Positions 5,973-12,642 of a DNA stretch of 12,642 nt are shown here, in pieces. The stretch comes from JAEZFI01 sp044508215. GTDB lineage: Bacteria; Actinomycetota; Acidimicrobiia; Acidimicrobiales; Microtrichaceae. Under the pieces are notes generated by a model. It did not search any database. It was not told the origin of the DNA and saw only the letters and a program-made list of their open reading frames with translations. How positions within the stretch are numbered: position 1 is the stretch's first letter; the number at the start of each line of letters is the position of its first letter. A program made the position numbers and the translations under genes. The stretch covers positions 1 through 12,642 of the forward strand of contig JBIQID010000094.1 of NCBI GenBank assembly GCA_044508215.1. Reading direction: 5' to 3'.

Positions 5973-8825
5973 ATGGCCCAGCGTCTCGTGATCGTCGAGT
6001 CCCCTGCGAAGGCGCGCACCATCGCGCGCTTCTTGGGCGACGACTACACGGTGGAATCCTCGGTCGGGCACGTCCGCGACCTGCCGGCCCGCGCCGCCGA
6101 GGTGCCCGAGGCGTACAAGAAGGAGAAGTGGGCCAGCCTCGGCGTCGACGTCGACAACCACTTCAAGCCGCTGTACGTCGTCTCCGCCAACAAGAAGGAC
6201 CAGGTCCGGCACCTGAAGTCGCTCCTCAAGGAAGCGGACGAGCTCTACCTCGCGACTGATGAGGACCGCGAAGGGGAGGCCATCGCCTGGCACCTCCTCG
6301 AGGTCCTGAACCCGAAGGTGCCGGTCAAGCGGATGGTGTTCCACGAGATCACCCCCGAGGCGATCCGCAACGCCATCGAGCACCCCCGCGACCTCGACCG
6401 CCGCCTCGTCGACGCGCAGGAGGCCCGACGGATCTTCGACCGCCTCTACGGCTACGAGGTCAGCCCGGTCCTGTGGAAGAAGATCCAGCGCGGCCTGTCG
6501 GCCGGCCGGGTGCAGTCGGTGGCGATCCGGATCGTGGTGGAGCGGGAGCGGGAGCGCATGGCGTTCCGCTCGGCGAGCTACTGGGACCTCGAGGCCACCC
6601 TCGAGCCGACGACCGGTGAGGACCGGCGGCGGTTCACCGCCGCGCTGGTCACGGTCGACGGCACACGGGTGGCGACCGGCCGCGACTTCGACGAGTCGGG
6701 CGGACTGACCCGCTCCGACGTGGTCGTGCTCGACGAGGCGACGACGGTGGCGCTGCGAGACGGGCTGGTCGACCAGCCCGTGACCGTGCGGTCGGTGGAG
6801 CGGAAGCCGTACACGCGCCGGCCGTACCCGCCGTTCATCACCTCGACGCTCCAGGTGGAAGCCGGCCGCAAGCTCCGGTTCAGCTCCAGCCAGACGATGG
6901 CGCTGGCCCAGACGCTGTACCAGAACGGCTTCATCACCTACATGAGGACCGACAGCACCACGCTGTCGGAGACCGCCCTGGCGGCGGCGCGCAGCCAGAT
7001 CCTCGAGCGGTACGGCAAGGACTACCTGCCGGACCAGCCCCGCCAGTACACGAAGAAGGTGAAGAACGCCCAGGAGGCGCACGAGGCGATCCGCCCCGCC
7101 GGCGACACGTTCCGCACCCCCGACGAGGTCCGCAGCGAGCTGGGGACGAACGAGCTCCGCCTCTACGAGCTGATCTGGCAGCGGACGATCGCCTCGCAGA
7201 TGACCGACGCCCGTGGCGAGTCGGTGTCGATCCGGATGGCGGCGCAGACGACCGACGGTCGCGAGGTCGAGCTGTCCTCGTCCGGCCGGACGATCAAGTT
7301 CCCGGGCTTCCTCCGGGCGTACGTCGAGGCGAGCGACGACGGCGGCGAGACCGACGACGCCGAGCGGGTCCTGCCCGACCTCGACGAGGGCGACTCGGTG
7401 CGGAACGTCGAGATGCAGGTGCGCGACCACCAGACGCAGCCGCCGTCGCGCTACACCGAGGCGTCGCTGGTGAAGCGCCTCGAGGAGCTGGGCGTTGGCC
7501 GTCCGTCGACCTACGCCGCCACGATCTCGACGATCCTCGACCGTGGCTACGTCCGGAAGAAGGGCTCGGCGCTGATCCCGAGCTTCACGGCGTTCGCCGT
7601 GGTCACCCTGCTCGAGCGGCACTTCCCCGACCTCGTCGACTACGCCCTCACCGCTCGCATGGAGGACGACCTCGACCAGATCGCACGCGGCGAGACCGGT
7701 GCCGAGCCGTGGCTGGCCCGCTTCTACTGGGGCGTCGAGGGGGCCGGGAAGGCCTCGGGCAACGGGTCGAGCGGAGAGCACGACGGTGAGCAGCAGGGCG
7801 CCGACGCCTCCGGCAACGGGAACGGCAGCGAGAACGGAAACGGCGAACGGCCGGCCCGCAGCGCTGCGCTCGGGTTGAAGGCGCTGGTGTCCGACATCGG
7901 CGACATCGACGCCCGCGAGGTGAACTCGATCCCGCTCGGCGCGGACCCGGACGGCGTGCCGATCGTCGCCCGCGTGGGCCGCTACGGCCCCTACCTCCAG
8001 CGTGGCGAGGACACCGCGGGGATCCCCGACGACGTGGCCCCCGACGAGCTGACCGTGGAGCGCTCGCTCGAGCTGCTGTCGGCTCCCGCGGGCGACCGCG
8101 AGCTGGGCACGCACCCCGACACCGGCCTGACCGTGTTCTTGAAGGCCGGCCGCTTCGGCCCGTACGTGCAGATGGGCGAGCACGACGACGAGAGCGGCGA
8201 GAAGCCGGCCACCGCGTCGCTGTTCTCCACGATGGACCCGGCCGAGGTGACCCTCGACGACGCGGTCCGGCTCCTCTCGCTGCCCCGCGTGGTGGGCGTC
8301 GATCCGGCCGACGGTGAGGAGATCACCGCCCAGAACGGCCGGTACGGGCCCTACATCAAGAAGGGCAACGACAGCCGCACGATCGAGGGCGAGGAGCAGC
8401 TCTTCACGATCACGCTCGACGAGGCGCTCGCGATCTTCGCCCAGCCGAAGATGCGCCGCGGCCAGGTGGCGAAGCCGCCGCTCGCCGACCTGGGCGACGA
8501 TCCCGACACCGGGAAGCGGATCGTGGTGAAGGAGGGCCGCTTCGGCCCGTACGTCACCGACGGCGAGACCAACGCGTCGCTGCGCAAGGGCGACCTTCCC
8601 ACCGAGATCACGCTCGAGCGGGCGATGGAGCTGCTGGCCGAGCGCAGGGCTGCGGGCCCGTCGAAGAAGAAGGCGTCGTCGCGGAAGGCGCCGGCGAAGA
8701 AGAAGGCTGCAGCCAAGAAGAAGGCGCCCGCCCGCAAGGCCGCGTCGAAGAAGGCGGGCCCCGATCCGATGACCCGGTCGGTGAAGAAGGCCGGCGGGCG
8801 GAAGGCCACCGACAAGGGGTCCTGA
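5973..8825 (+). CDS. topA: DNA topoisomerase I (type IA)
   Basis: Relaxes negative supercoils by cutting and passing one DNA strand. The 950-residue length fits actinobacterial TopA. The TOPRIM domain shows IVESPAKA with E9 and D96-x-D98-x-E100 in ATDEDREGE. The strand-passage core has GLSAGRVQS (174-182), RKPYTRRPYPPFITSTLQ (277-294) and the active-site Y323 in GFITYMRTDS. QEAHEAIRPA and VGRPSTYAA follow. Residues about 590-628 form a Gly/Asn/Ser-rich linker. There are then four TopA C-terminal repeats, each with a G-R-[YF]-G-P-Y core, near residues 668, 726, 789 and 854. Residues about 893-950 are a Lys/Ala-rich basic tail. I see no zinc-finger cysteines, in keeping with actinobacterial enzymes. 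ATG 5973 is preferred because MAQRLVIVESPAKA starts as the family does; in-frame codons further upstream lie inside or near the terminator. Transcription is from the promoter at 5937-5965. Confidence 0.98.
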   Translation: MAQRLVIVESPAKARTIARFLGDDYTVESSVGHVRDLPARAAEVPEAYKKEKWASLGVDVDNHFKPLYVVSANKKDQVRHLKSLLKEADELYLATDEDREGEAIAWHLLEVLNPKVPVKRMVFHEITPEAIRNAIEHPRDLDRRLVDAQEARRIFDRLYGYEVSPVLWKKIQRGLSAGRVQSVAIRIVVERERERMAFRSASYWDLEATLEPTTGEDRRRFTAALVTVDGTRVATGRDFDESGGLTRSDVVVLDEATTVALRDGLVDQPVTVRSVERKPYTRRPYPPFITSTLQVEAGRKLRFSSSQTMALAQTLYQNGFITYMRTDSTTLSETALAAARSQILERYGKDYLPDQPRQYTKKVKNAQEAHEAIRPAGDTFRTPDEVRSELGTNELRLYELIWQRTIASQMTDARGESVSIRMAAQTTDGREVELSSSGRTIKFPGFLRAYVEASDDGGETDDAERVLPDLDEGDSVRNVEMQVRDHQTQPPSRYTEASLVKRLEELGVGRPSTYAATISTILDRGYVRKKGSALIPSFTAFAVVTLLERHFPDLVDYALTARMEDDLDQIARGETGAEPWLARFYWGVEGAGKASGNGSSGEHDGEQQGADASGNGNGSENGNGERPARSAALGLKALVSDIGDIDAREVNSIPLGADPDGVPIVARVGRYGPYLQRGEDTAGIPDDVAPDELTVERSLELLSAPAGDRELGTHPDTGLTVFLKAGRFGPYVQMGEHDDESGEKPATASLFSTMDPAEVTLDDAVRLLSLPRVVGVDPADGEEITAQNGRYGPYIKKGNDSRTIEGEEQLFTITLDEALAIFAQPKMRRGQVAKPPLADLGDDPDTGKRIVVKEGRFGPYVTDGETNASLRKGDLPTEITLERAMELLAERRAAGPSKKKASSRKAPAKKKAAAKKKAPARKAASKKAGPDPMTRSVKKAGGRKATDKGS

Positions 8826-8875
8826 CGGCGCATCTCGGGGTGGTCCAGGTCGCTGGGCCGCCCGTGGCGCGCTCC

Positions 8876-8881
8876 TAGGAT
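8876..8881 (+). promoter_or_regulatory. -10-like hexamer TAGGAT for the MFS-tmk-holB operon
   Basis: TAGGAT is followed by six bases (GTCGCA) and the GTG at 8888, so transcription would begin at the G of the start codon. There is no Shine-Dalgarno before this GTG. The 62-bp spacer after topA holds no clear terminator and no good -35, so read-through from topA is also possible. Confidence 0.55.
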
Positions 8882-8887
8882 GTCGCA

Positions 8888-10444
8888 GTGATCTCGCCCG
8901 GTGACGCCCACGCAGCCCCCGTTGCGGGCGGCGTGGCGGCAGCGTCCGCGCCCGGTTCGCGGGCCGACCGGTTGCTGATCAACCGGGAGTTCCGCTGGCT
9001 GTGGACCGCGCAGCTGGTGGGCTCGTGCGGTGACTGGGTCGGGTTCTTCGCGATCACCGCGCTGGCGTCGTCCATCTCGGGGAACCCGGAGGCCGCCACG
9101 GCGCTGGTGCTCACCGCACGGGTGGCCCCGTCGTTCTTCTTGGCCCCGATCATGGGCGTGCTCGCCGACCGGTACGACCGGAAGGTGCTGATGCGGATCG
9201 CGGACGTCGGGCGCGCCTGCGTGATGGTGTCGCTGCCCTTCGTGGGCTCCCTGTGGGGGCTGATCCTGGCGTCGCTCGTGCTCGAGGCGCTCACGCTCAT
9301 GTGGGCGCCTGCGAAGGAGGCGATGGTCCCGGCGATCGTCCCGCCGGGGCGACTCACCAAGGCCAACTCGCTCGGTCTCCTGGTGGCCTACGGCACGATG
9401 CCGTTCGCGGGCCTGCTGCAGTTCCTCCTCAAGAAGGGGAACGAGGCGCTGGCCGGCGTGTCGTGGCTGGACCCGTTCCAGTTCGACCGGGCGATCGGCG
9501 AGACCCAGGCGCTCGCGTTCTACTTCGACGCCAGCACGTACCTGATCGTGTCGTTCATCGTGTGGCGGTTCATCCGCACCTCCGGGCGGCCCGGTTCGGT
9601 CGCTGCGGCCGACGTCGACGCCACCCCGCCCGGCATCGCCGCCGACCCGCCGGCTCCCGTGCCCGTCGAGGACGCGCAGGGCGGCGTACTGAAGCGTGCG
9701 ATCTCGGGCATCCGTGAGGGCTGGCACTACATGTTCGTGAACCCCGTGGTGCGGGCGGTGAACCTCGGTCTCGCCGCCGGGCTGCTGGGCGGGGCGATGC
9801 TCGTGCCGCTCGGCCCCACGTTCGCCTCGAAGGTGACCGGCGACGTCAACACGTTCTCGCTGTACATCACGGCGCTGGGCGTCGGCGTGGCGATCGCAGT
9901 GGTGGTGCTGAACGTCGTGCAGAACCGCGTCCCGAAGGCGCCGGTGTTCGCGCTCATGCTCTTCATCGCCGGCGTCTCGCTGCTGTTCGCGGTGTCGATG
10001 TCGACGTTCTGGCTGTCGGCCATCGGCGTGTTCGGGGTGGGGTTGGGGGCCGGGTCGGTCTACGTGCTCGGCTTCACGCTGCTGCAGGAGCACACCGACG
10101 ACGCCGTCCGCGGCCGGATCTTCAGCACCCTGCTCACCCTCGTGCGCCTCTGCGTCCTCCTGGCGATGGTCCTCGGCCCGGCGCTGTCGACGCTGTTCGA
10201 GCCGCTGTCGGCCCGGTTGTTCGGCGAGACGGCCGGACACGAGGGGCCCGGAGTGACCGTCTTCGGCCAGTGGTACGGGCTGCCCGGGGTGCGCATCACG
10301 CTGTGGCTCGCGGGCTTCGTGGTCGTCGCTGCGTCGCTGGTGGCGTCGCGGGCGCTGCGGGTGGGGCTGCGCAGCAACCTGCGGGAGATCACCGGGGAGA
10401 TGAAGGCGGCCCGACGAGATCGCCACGAGGAGCGGGAGCTTTGA
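8888..10444 (+). CDS. Major facilitator superfamily transporter (MefA-like), coupled to tmk
   Basis: A 518-residue inner-membrane protein with the MFS layout: two halves of hydrophobic segments joined by a Pro/Ala-rich cytoplasmic loop (about 237-266). Motif A appears as GVLADRYDRK (90-99) after the second segment, and WAPAKEAMVPAIVP (139-152) resembles the MefA-like efflux group. The GTG at 8888 gives a short cytoplasmic N-terminus before LLINREFRWLW; TAGGAT six bases upstream supports it. The C-terminus is a basic and acidic tail (RDRHEEREL) whose TGA overlaps the tmk ATG by one base. In Streptomyces and related actinobacteria I recall this type of MFS domain fused to dTMP kinase in a single protein (SCO3542). 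The transported substrate is unknown, and nothing in the sequence defines it. Confidence 0.88.
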   Translation: MISPGDAHAAPVAGGVAAASAPGSRADRLLINREFRWLWTAQLVGSCGDWVGFFAITALASSISGNPEAATALVLTARVAPSFFLAPIMGVLADRYDRKVLMRIADVGRACVMVSLPFVGSLWGLILASLVLEALTLMWAPAKEAMVPAIVPPGRLTKANSLGLLVAYGTMPFAGLLQFLLKKGNEALAGVSWLDPFQFDRAIGETQALAFYFDASTYLIVSFIVWRFIRTSGRPGSVAAADVDATPPGIAADPPAPVPVEDAQGGVLKRAISGIREGWHYMFVNPVVRAVNLGLAAGLLGGAMLVPLGPTFASKVTGDVNTFSLYITALGVGVAIAVVVLNVVQNRVPKAPVFALMLFIAGVSLLFAVSMSTFWLSAIGVFGVGLGAGSVYVLGFTLLQEHTDDAVRGRIFSTLLTLVRLCVLLAMVLGPALSTLFEPLSARLFGETAGHEGPGVTVFGQWYGLPGVRITLWLAGFVVVAASLVASRALRVGLRSNLREITGEMKAARRDRHEEREL

Positions 10445-11043
10445 TGCGAGGGCGGTTCGTGGTGCTCGAAGGCGGCGAGGGCTGCGGGAAGTCCACGCAG
10501 GCTGCTCGCCTCGCGGACGCGCTCGGCGCGGTGCTGACCCGAGAGCCCGGGGCAACTCCGGTGGGGCAGCGCCTCCGCTCGCTGCTGCTCGACCCCTCCT
10601 CGGAGGTCTCGCCGGTCACCGAGGCGCTGCTGATGGCGGCCGACCGCGCCGAGCACGTCGCCACGGTGGTGCGCCCGGCGCTCGATGCAGGGCGACACGT
10701 GGTGTGCGACCGCTACGTCGGCTCCTCCGTCGCCTACCAGGGCCACGGCCGTGGTCTCGACGTCGACCGCATCCTGGCGACGTCGGAGTGGGCGACCGGC
10801 GGCCTGCAGCCCGACCTGGTGCTGCTGCTCGAAGTGCCCGCCGAGGTGGCCGCCGTCCGGCTGGGGGAGGACCTGGACCGCTTCGAGGCGACCGGCGGCG
10901 GGTTCCACGACCGTGTGCGCGAAGGCTTCGTGCAGCAGGCGGAGGCCGACCCGGAGCGATGGGTGCGGGTCGACGGCGACCGATCGCCCGACGAGGTGGC
11001 CGCCGACGTGCTGTCGCAGGTCCGCGCCAGGCTGGGGCTGTGA
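10444..11043 (+). CDS. tmk: Thymidylate (dTMP) kinase
   Basis: Phosphorylates dTMP to dTDP using ATP, an essential step in dTTP synthesis. At 199 residues it is slightly short for the family but complete. It has VLEGGEGCGKSTQA with P-loop K16 and S17 (7-20), TREPGATPVGQRLR (32-45) for the nucleotide-binding TREP element, CDRYVGSSVAYQG (88-100) with the DRY motif, and a LID region with R and DR residues (RLGEDLDRFEATGG). The P-loop lacks the Arg of yeast/human enzymes, so it looks like the E. coli type. ATG 10444 overlaps the MFS stop as TGATG and follows GGGAG (10434-10438) at short distance; an upstream GTG in the same frame lies inside the MFS gene and is rejected. holB begins two bases after the stop. 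Translation is probably coupled through all three genes. Confidence 0.97.
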   Translation: MRGRFVVLEGGEGCGKSTQAARLADALGAVLTREPGATPVGQRLRSLLLDPSSEVSPVTEALLMAADRAEHVATVVRPALDAGRHVVCDRYVGSSVAYQGHGRGLDVDRILATSEWATGGLQPDLVLLLEVPAEVAAVRLGEDLDRFEATGGGFHDRVREGFVQQAEADPERWVRVDGDRSPDEVAADVLSQVRARLGL

Positions 11044-11045
11044 CG

Positions 11046-12119
11046 ATGAGCGTGGAGGCAGGGACGGAGACCGACTGGTTCGACCGGGTGGTGGGCCAGC
11101 CCGAGGCGGTCGCCACGCTGCGGGCTGCCGTGCGGGCACCGGTCCACGCCTACCTCCTCGTGGGACGCCCTGGCACCGGCTCGGCCACGGCTGCCCGCGT
11201 GTTCGCCGGCGAGCTGCTGGTGCGGGCGAACCCGGACACCGATCCGGACCGCCACCGTGCGCTCGCGCTCGCCGACCAGCACCCTGCTGTCACCGTGGTG
11301 GAACGGGTGGGCGCGTCCATCTCCGTCGACCAGGCCCGCGAGGTGGCGCGCCGGGCGACGCTGTCGCCCGCCGAGGGCACGCGCCAGGTGCTGGTGCTCA
11401 CCGACTTCCACCTCGTCGACCGCGCGGCACCCACGCTCCTCAAGACGATCGAGGAGCCGCCCGACTCGACGGTGTTCGTGATCCTCGCCGACGACGTCCC
11501 CGACGAGCTGGTGACGATCGCGTCCCGCTGCGTCCGGGTCGACTTCGGTCCGGTTCCCACGGCCGACCTCGTGGCCACGCTCCGGGCGGAGGGCGTCGAC
11601 GCCGAGCTCGCCGAGGCGGCCGCGGCTGCAGCGTCGGGCGACCTGGACCGTGCCCGGCTGCTCTCCACCGACCCGGCGCTGGCCGAGCGTCGCGACTTCT
11701 GGCGGTCGGTGCCCGAGCGCGTCGACGGCACCGGCGCTCGTGCGGTGCAGCTGTGCGATGAGGCCCTGGCGCAGACCGAGACGGTCGTGGGGCCGATCGA
11801 GGCCCGCCACGAGGAGGAGAAGGCGGCGCTCGAGCAGGAGATGGAGGACCTCGGCGTCCGGGGTGGCGGTGGCCGGCGCAAGGAGCTGGAGGACCGCCAG
11901 AAGCGGGAGGTCCGCCGGATCCGCACCGACGAGCTCCGTGCTGGCGTGGCGCTGGTGGCCGCCCGCTACCGGGACCTGATCGACCGTCCGGGCGGAGCGG
12001 CGGCGTTCGCGAAGGCCGCGGAAGGGCTGGCCCGCCTCGACGAGCGGCTCGCCCACAACCCGAACGAACGGCTGGCGCTCCTCGCCTTCTTGGTCGACCT
12101 GCCGCAGCTGCCTCGCTAG
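11046..12119 (+). CDS. holB: DNA polymerase III delta' subunit (clamp loader)
   Basis: Clamp-loader subunit that helps place the sliding clamp on DNA; 357 residues, an AAA+ protein. The start WFDRVVGQPEAVATLRAAV (11-29) and HAYLLVGRPGTGSATAARVF (34-53) are typical. The P-loop is degenerate, with S45-A46 where an active ATPase has GKT or GKS, as expected for a delta' that does not hydrolyse ATP. The Walker B region is LVLTDFHLVD (116-125). LLKTIEEPP (131-139) and the arginine-finger motif SRC (160-162) are intact. A highly charged, probably helical stretch (about 250-300) broken by GGGG (273-276) precedes the C-terminal collar. ATG 11046 follows the tmk stop by two bases, so expression depends on the upstream genes. 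The Shine-Dalgarno is poor (GGGGCT). Confidence 0.94.
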   Translation: MSVEAGTETDWFDRVVGQPEAVATLRAAVRAPVHAYLLVGRPGTGSATAARVFAGELLVRANPDTDPDRHRALALADQHPAVTVVERVGASISVDQAREVARRATLSPAEGTRQVLVLTDFHLVDRAAPTLLKTIEEPPDSTVFVILADDVPDELVTIASRCVRVDFGPVPTADLVATLRAEGVDAELAEAAAAAASGDLDRARLLSTDPALAERRDFWRSVPERVDGTGARAVQLCDEALAQTETVVGPIEARHEEEKAALEQEMEDLGVRGGGGRRKELEDRQKREVRRIRTDELRAGVALVAARYRDLIDRPGGAAAFAKAAEGLARLDERLAHNPNERLALLAFLVDLPQLPR

Positions 12120-12158
12120 GCGGGCCGTGCCGGGCGGATCTGGCGGATCGGCAGGTCG
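12095..12158 (+). repeat. 10-bp inverted repeat around the holB stop codon
   Basis: CGACCTGCCG (12095-12104, in the last codons of holB) is perfectly complementary to CGGCAGGTCG (12149-12158), with 44 bases between. In RNA this would form a long-loop hairpin spanning the stop codon at 12117-12119. No T-tract follows, so it is at best a weak terminator or an mRNA 3'-end structure. In such G+C-rich DNA, chance is a real alternative. Confidence 0.4.
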
Positions 12159-12195
12159 GTCAGGTCGGGCATGGAGGGTTCGAGGTCCCGTTCGC

Positions 12196-12201
12196 TACAG
12201 T
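12196..12201 (+). promoter_or_regulatory. -10-like hexamer TACAGT upstream of tRNA-Thr
   Basis: TACAGT ends 10 bases before the first base of the mature tRNA, so transcription would start only a few bases upstream of the tRNA. It lies in the 92-bp spacer after holB. No clear -35 is seen at 16-18 bp. Confidence 0.5.
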
Positions 12202-12211
12202 GGCGGCTCCC

Positions 12212-12284
12212 GCCCGGGTAGCTCAGACGGCAGAGCAGCTCACTCGTAATGAGCAGGTCAGGAGTTCGATTCTCCTCTCGGGCT
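12212..12284 (+). tRNA. tRNA-Thr, anticodon CGT
   Basis: A complete 73-nt cloverleaf that reads ACG codons. Acceptor strands GCCCGGG (12212-12218) and CTCGGGC (12277-12283) pair with one G-U, and the discriminator base is T12284. The D-arm stem is GCTC with GAGC. The anticodon stem GCTCA/TGAGC holds the 7-nt loop CTCGTAA with anticodon CGT. The T-arm AGGAG/CTCCT holds the loop TTCGATT. The 3' CCA is not encoded. A short CCCGC/GCGGG hairpin (12303-12319) lies 19 bases after the gene and may help end transcription. No repeat of the tRNA 3' end, which would suggest integration here, is seen in the window. Confidence 0.97.
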
Positions 12285-12361
12285 CTTCGAGCGACGTTCC
12301 GTCCCGCGCATCCAGCGGGCGTGTCACCCCGGACCGAGAGCACCCACGGCGACGGCGGCGG

Positions 12362-12367
12362 TACCGT
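12362..12367 (+). promoter_or_regulatory. -10-like hexamer TACCGT for the right-edge gene
   Basis: TACCGT is followed by eight bases (CACGGGCG) and the GTG at 12376, the same spacing as at the STAS and dehydrogenase genes. It supports this start and a leaderless transcript. No Shine-Dalgarno and no clear -35 are present. Confidence 0.4.
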
Positions 12368-12375
12368 CACGGGCG

Positions 12376-12642
12376 GTGCGCGCGGGGCAGGAGCCGCCGC
12401 GGCGCGGCCCTCTGTGGCCCAGGGGACCGTTCCGCCGTGAGGTGTGGGGCAGCCCCCTGCGCGGGACCTGGCTGGCCTCCGCGCTCGGCCTGGTCCTCCT
12501 CGTCGGCTTCACCGTCGTGGCGGTCACGGGCTTCCTGTCGTACGCCGCCTACAACCCACGGCTCGGCGCGAACGACCGCACGCCTGAGGCCGGTCTCCTC
12601 CGCTTCTACCTGTTCGACTGGCCGACGTCACCGGCCTGGCTC
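12376..12642 (+). CDS. N-terminal part of a membrane protein, probably a membrane-anchored molybdopterin-dependent oxidoreductase; cut by window edge
   Basis: Eighty-nine codons are visible. The protein starts with a Pro/Arg-rich cytoplasmic segment (1-30) containing WGSPLRGTWL, followed by one strong hydrophobic segment (about 33-54, LASALGLVLLVGFTVVAVTG) and then LSYAAYNPRLGAND and FYLFDWPTSPAWL (77-89). This order, with SPLRG before the first helix and a DWPT.P.WL motif after it, resembles the membrane domain ahead of the sulfite-oxidase-type molybdopterin domain in actinobacterial proteins. That match is from memory, and no cofactor residues are visible yet. GTG 12376 is the first usable start in this frame after the tRNA and has TACCGT eight bases upstream. 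That a membrane-protein gene lies here is much more certain than its product name. Confidence 0.6.
   Translation, partial: MRAGQEPPRRGPLWPRGPFRREVWGSPLRGTWLASALGLVLLVGFTVVAVTGFLSYAAYNPRLGANDRTPEAGLLRFYLFDWPTSPAWL

Noticed and set aside
5757..8183. Long open frame on the minus strand (808 codons) opposite topA
   Set aside because: Low-complexity Arg/Val/Leu/His translation, antisense to unmistakable TopA motifs.
10270..10443. Upstream GTG giving a longer dTMP kinase
   Set aside because: The added 58 residues overlap the C-terminal membrane segment of the MFS gene and lie before the normal kinase N-terminus.
8351..10555. Long open frame on the minus strand (734 codons) opposite the topA end and the MFS gene
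   Set aside because: Arg/His/Gln/Pro-rich translation without domains; a compositional shadow spanning two real genes.
10704..11045. Upstream start giving a longer delta' subunit
   Set aside because: The extension overlaps most of tmk and is Arg/Pro-rich shadow sequence; the family N-terminus begins at 11046.
12116..12370. Small minus-strand open frame across the tRNA
   Set aside because: It reads the antisense of tRNA-Thr, a well-known source of spurious protein predictions.
12249..12440. Small plus-strand open frame starting inside the tRNA
   Set aside because: It begins within the tRNA anticodon arm and has a different frame from the membrane-protein gene at 12376.
12212..12642. tRNA-Thr as a mobile-element attachment site
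   Set aside because: No integrase gene, no direct repeat of the tRNA 3' end and no change in base composition after the tRNA in the visible sequence.
1..12642. CRISPR array, insertion sequence, toxin-antitoxin pair or phage-defence island
   Set aside because: No regularly spaced repeats, no transposase or terminal inverted repeats, and all sizeable coding space is taken by recognisable housekeeping or metabolic genes.

Overview
The window is very G+C-rich (roughly 70% by eye), with NCG/NCC-dominated codons, several GTG starts and gene families typical of Actinomycetota. The gene order resembles a conserved actinobacterial neighbourhood: Hrq1/MrfA-type helicase, BldG-like STAS protein, topA, MFS/dTMP kinase, holB, tRNA-Thr. 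I recall a similar order in Streptomyces. A deep-branching actinobacterium such as Acidimicrobiia is my guess, not something the sequence proves. There is no sign of prophage, transposon, CRISPR array or other accessory island. This is mostly a housekeeping region.

Layout, left to right. (1) Positions 1-2216, minus strand: a DEVH-box helicase with an almost complete MZB zinc domain, cut by the left edge. (2) 2274-2591, plus strand: a STAS-domain anti-sigma-factor antagonist, divergent from the helicase across 57 bp that carry a -10-like hexamer for each gene. (3) 2627-3838, minus strand: an ACAD10/11-like acyl-CoA dehydrogenase convergent with the STAS gene; a small 9-bp tandem repeat lies between the two stop codons. 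(4) 3928-5877, plus strand: a secreted clostripain-family (C11) cysteine peptidase lipoprotein. (5) A strong terminator hairpin, then a TTGACA promoter and topA (5973-8825), with four C-terminal repeats and a Lys/Ala tail. (6) 8888-12119, plus strand: an operon of MFS transporter, tmk and holB, with a 1-bp stop/start overlap and then a 2-bp gap. (7) 12212-12284: tRNA-Thr(CGT). (8) From 12376: the N-terminus of a membrane protein that runs off the right edge, probably a molybdopterin-dependent oxidoreductase.

Functionally, topA (supercoil relaxation), tmk (dTDP synthesis) and holB (clamp loader) serve DNA replication, and the helicase probably serves DNA repair. The STAS protein suggests partner-switching control of a sigma factor. 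The dehydrogenase and the lipoprotein peptidase are separate metabolic and cell-surface functions.

The most unusual signal is regulatory. Six of the seven protein genes that begin a transcription unit have a -10-like hexamer (TANNNT in five, TCAACT with a perfect TTGACA in topA) that ends only 6-8 nt before the start codon. This predicts leaderless mRNAs. The single exception, the peptidase, has a weak Shine-Dalgarno inside a possible stem-loop. The second point of interest is that the MFS and tmk modules, which I recall as one fused protein in Streptomyces and relatives, are here two genes joined by TGATG. I found no convincing new multi-gene system.
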